Positions 13,760 through 13,988 of a stretch of 13,988 nt of DNA are shown here, one piece after another. A model generated the notes under the pieces. That model searched no databases. It was not told the DNA's origin and worked only from the letters and a program-made list of their open reading frames with translations. The DNA is taken from assembly GCA_903851455.1 (NCBI GenBank), contig CAINOM010000682.1, forward strand, positions 1-13,988. The letters are read 5' to 3'. The stretch's first letter is position 1. The number at the start of each line of letters is the position of its first letter. The position numbers were made by a program, and so were the translations under genes. The stretch comes from an uncultured Bacteroidota bacterium (lineage in GTDB: Bacteria > Bacteroidota > Bacteroidia > Chitinophagales > Chitinophagaceae).

Positions 13760-13988
13760 TGAACATACTACTGATCCACCAATACTTTCTTGAGGAAAAT
13801 GATCCCGGCGGTTCCCGCTGGAATGAGTTTACACGTGTGTGGACCGAGCAAGGGCATACTGTGACCGTGCTGGGCGGCATGATGCACTATAACGGCAAGG
13901 AGAAAATTGCGGAGTATAAGGGCAAACACTTTGTGAAAAAACAACAGGGTGCGGTTACTGTCTGGCGGTGCCATGTTTCAGAGGCGTA
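13759..13988 (+). CDS. WbuB-like glycosyltransferase family 4, N-terminal 76 codons (3' end outside window)
   Basis: The ATG at 13759 shares its A with the heparinase-like stop (TGATG), and the frame stays open to the right edge. The protein begins MNILLIHQYFLEENDPGGSR, then WNEFTRVWTEQGHTVTVLGG. This is the usual first strand, glycine loop and helix of GT4 enzymes of the WbuB group (IxxQYF...GG.R..E......GH.VTV). WbuB-type enzymes are associated with transfer of L-FucNAc or related N-acetylated sugars in O-antigen synthesis, which would agree with the nearby wecB. The donor-binding EX7E domain is beyond the window, so activity and specificity cannot be judged. Confidence 0.82.
   Translation, partial: MNILLIHQYFLEENDPGGSRWNEFTRVWTEQGHTVTVLGGMMHYNGKEKIAEYKGKHFVKKQQGAVTVWRCHVSEA

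Noticed and set aside
1..13988. Mobile element, defence system, CRISPR array or RNA gene
   Set aside because: I found no transposase, integrase, nuclease or toxin-like protein, no regularly spaced direct repeats, and no tRNA-like or rRNA-like sequence. The genes fill the window almost completely and all fit glycan synthesis or signalling.

Overview
The window looks like the middle of an exopolysaccharide, capsule or O-antigen assembly locus from a Bacteroidota bacterium, most likely of the Chitinophagaceae/Sphingobacteria type. The reasons are protein-family resemblance, moderate GC content, very tight gene packing and almost no Shine-Dalgarno sequences in front of the starts. The taxonomic call is inference from protein style; no rRNA or other marker gene is present. 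All eleven genes lie on the + strand, and I see no tRNA, rRNA, insertion sequence, integrase or CRISPR array.

Region 1 (1-5775) holds six genes with gaps of 3-8 bases or ATGA overlaps, so it reads as one transcription unit. They are the C-terminal part of a GT39-like multi-pass membrane glycosyltransferase (cut by the window edge), two GT4 cytoplasmic glycosyltransferases, a CE4 (NodB-type) deacetylase, a methionyl-tRNA-formyltransferase-like sugar formyltransferase, and a third GT4 enzyme. The deacetylase and formyltransferase genes overlap. This suggests a step that installs, swaps or removes an N-formyl group on an amino sugar.

Region 2 (5776-5940) is the only sizeable gap (165 bases). 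It holds a short hairpin, weak Bacteroidota-type -7 promoter candidates and a T/G/C-only imperfect tandem repeat just before the next gene.

Region 3 (5941-13988) holds a 706-residue two-domain oxidoreductase (medium-chain dehydrogenase-like half fused to a Gfo/Idh/MocA half, probable TTG start), UDP-GlcNAc 2-epimerase (wecB), a large soluble multi-PAS histidine kinase with no partner regulator in view, a heparinase II/III-fold protein without an obvious signal peptide, and the first 76 codons of a WbuB-like GT4 glycosyltransferase.

Working model (inference): WecB supplies UDP-ManNAc or a derivative, the two-domain oxidoreductase modifies a sugar nucleotide or glycan, the GT4 enzymes build a lipid-linked oligosaccharide, the deacetylase and formyltransferase tailor it, and the heparinase-like protein edits uronic acid residues by lyase or possibly epimerase chemistry. 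The embedded kinase may couple the pathway to a signal. No flippase, polymerase or export gene is visible, so the locus must extend beyond the window on at least one side. The least understood part is the block of oxidoreductase, wecB, kinase, heparinase-like protein and WbuB-like glycosyltransferase.
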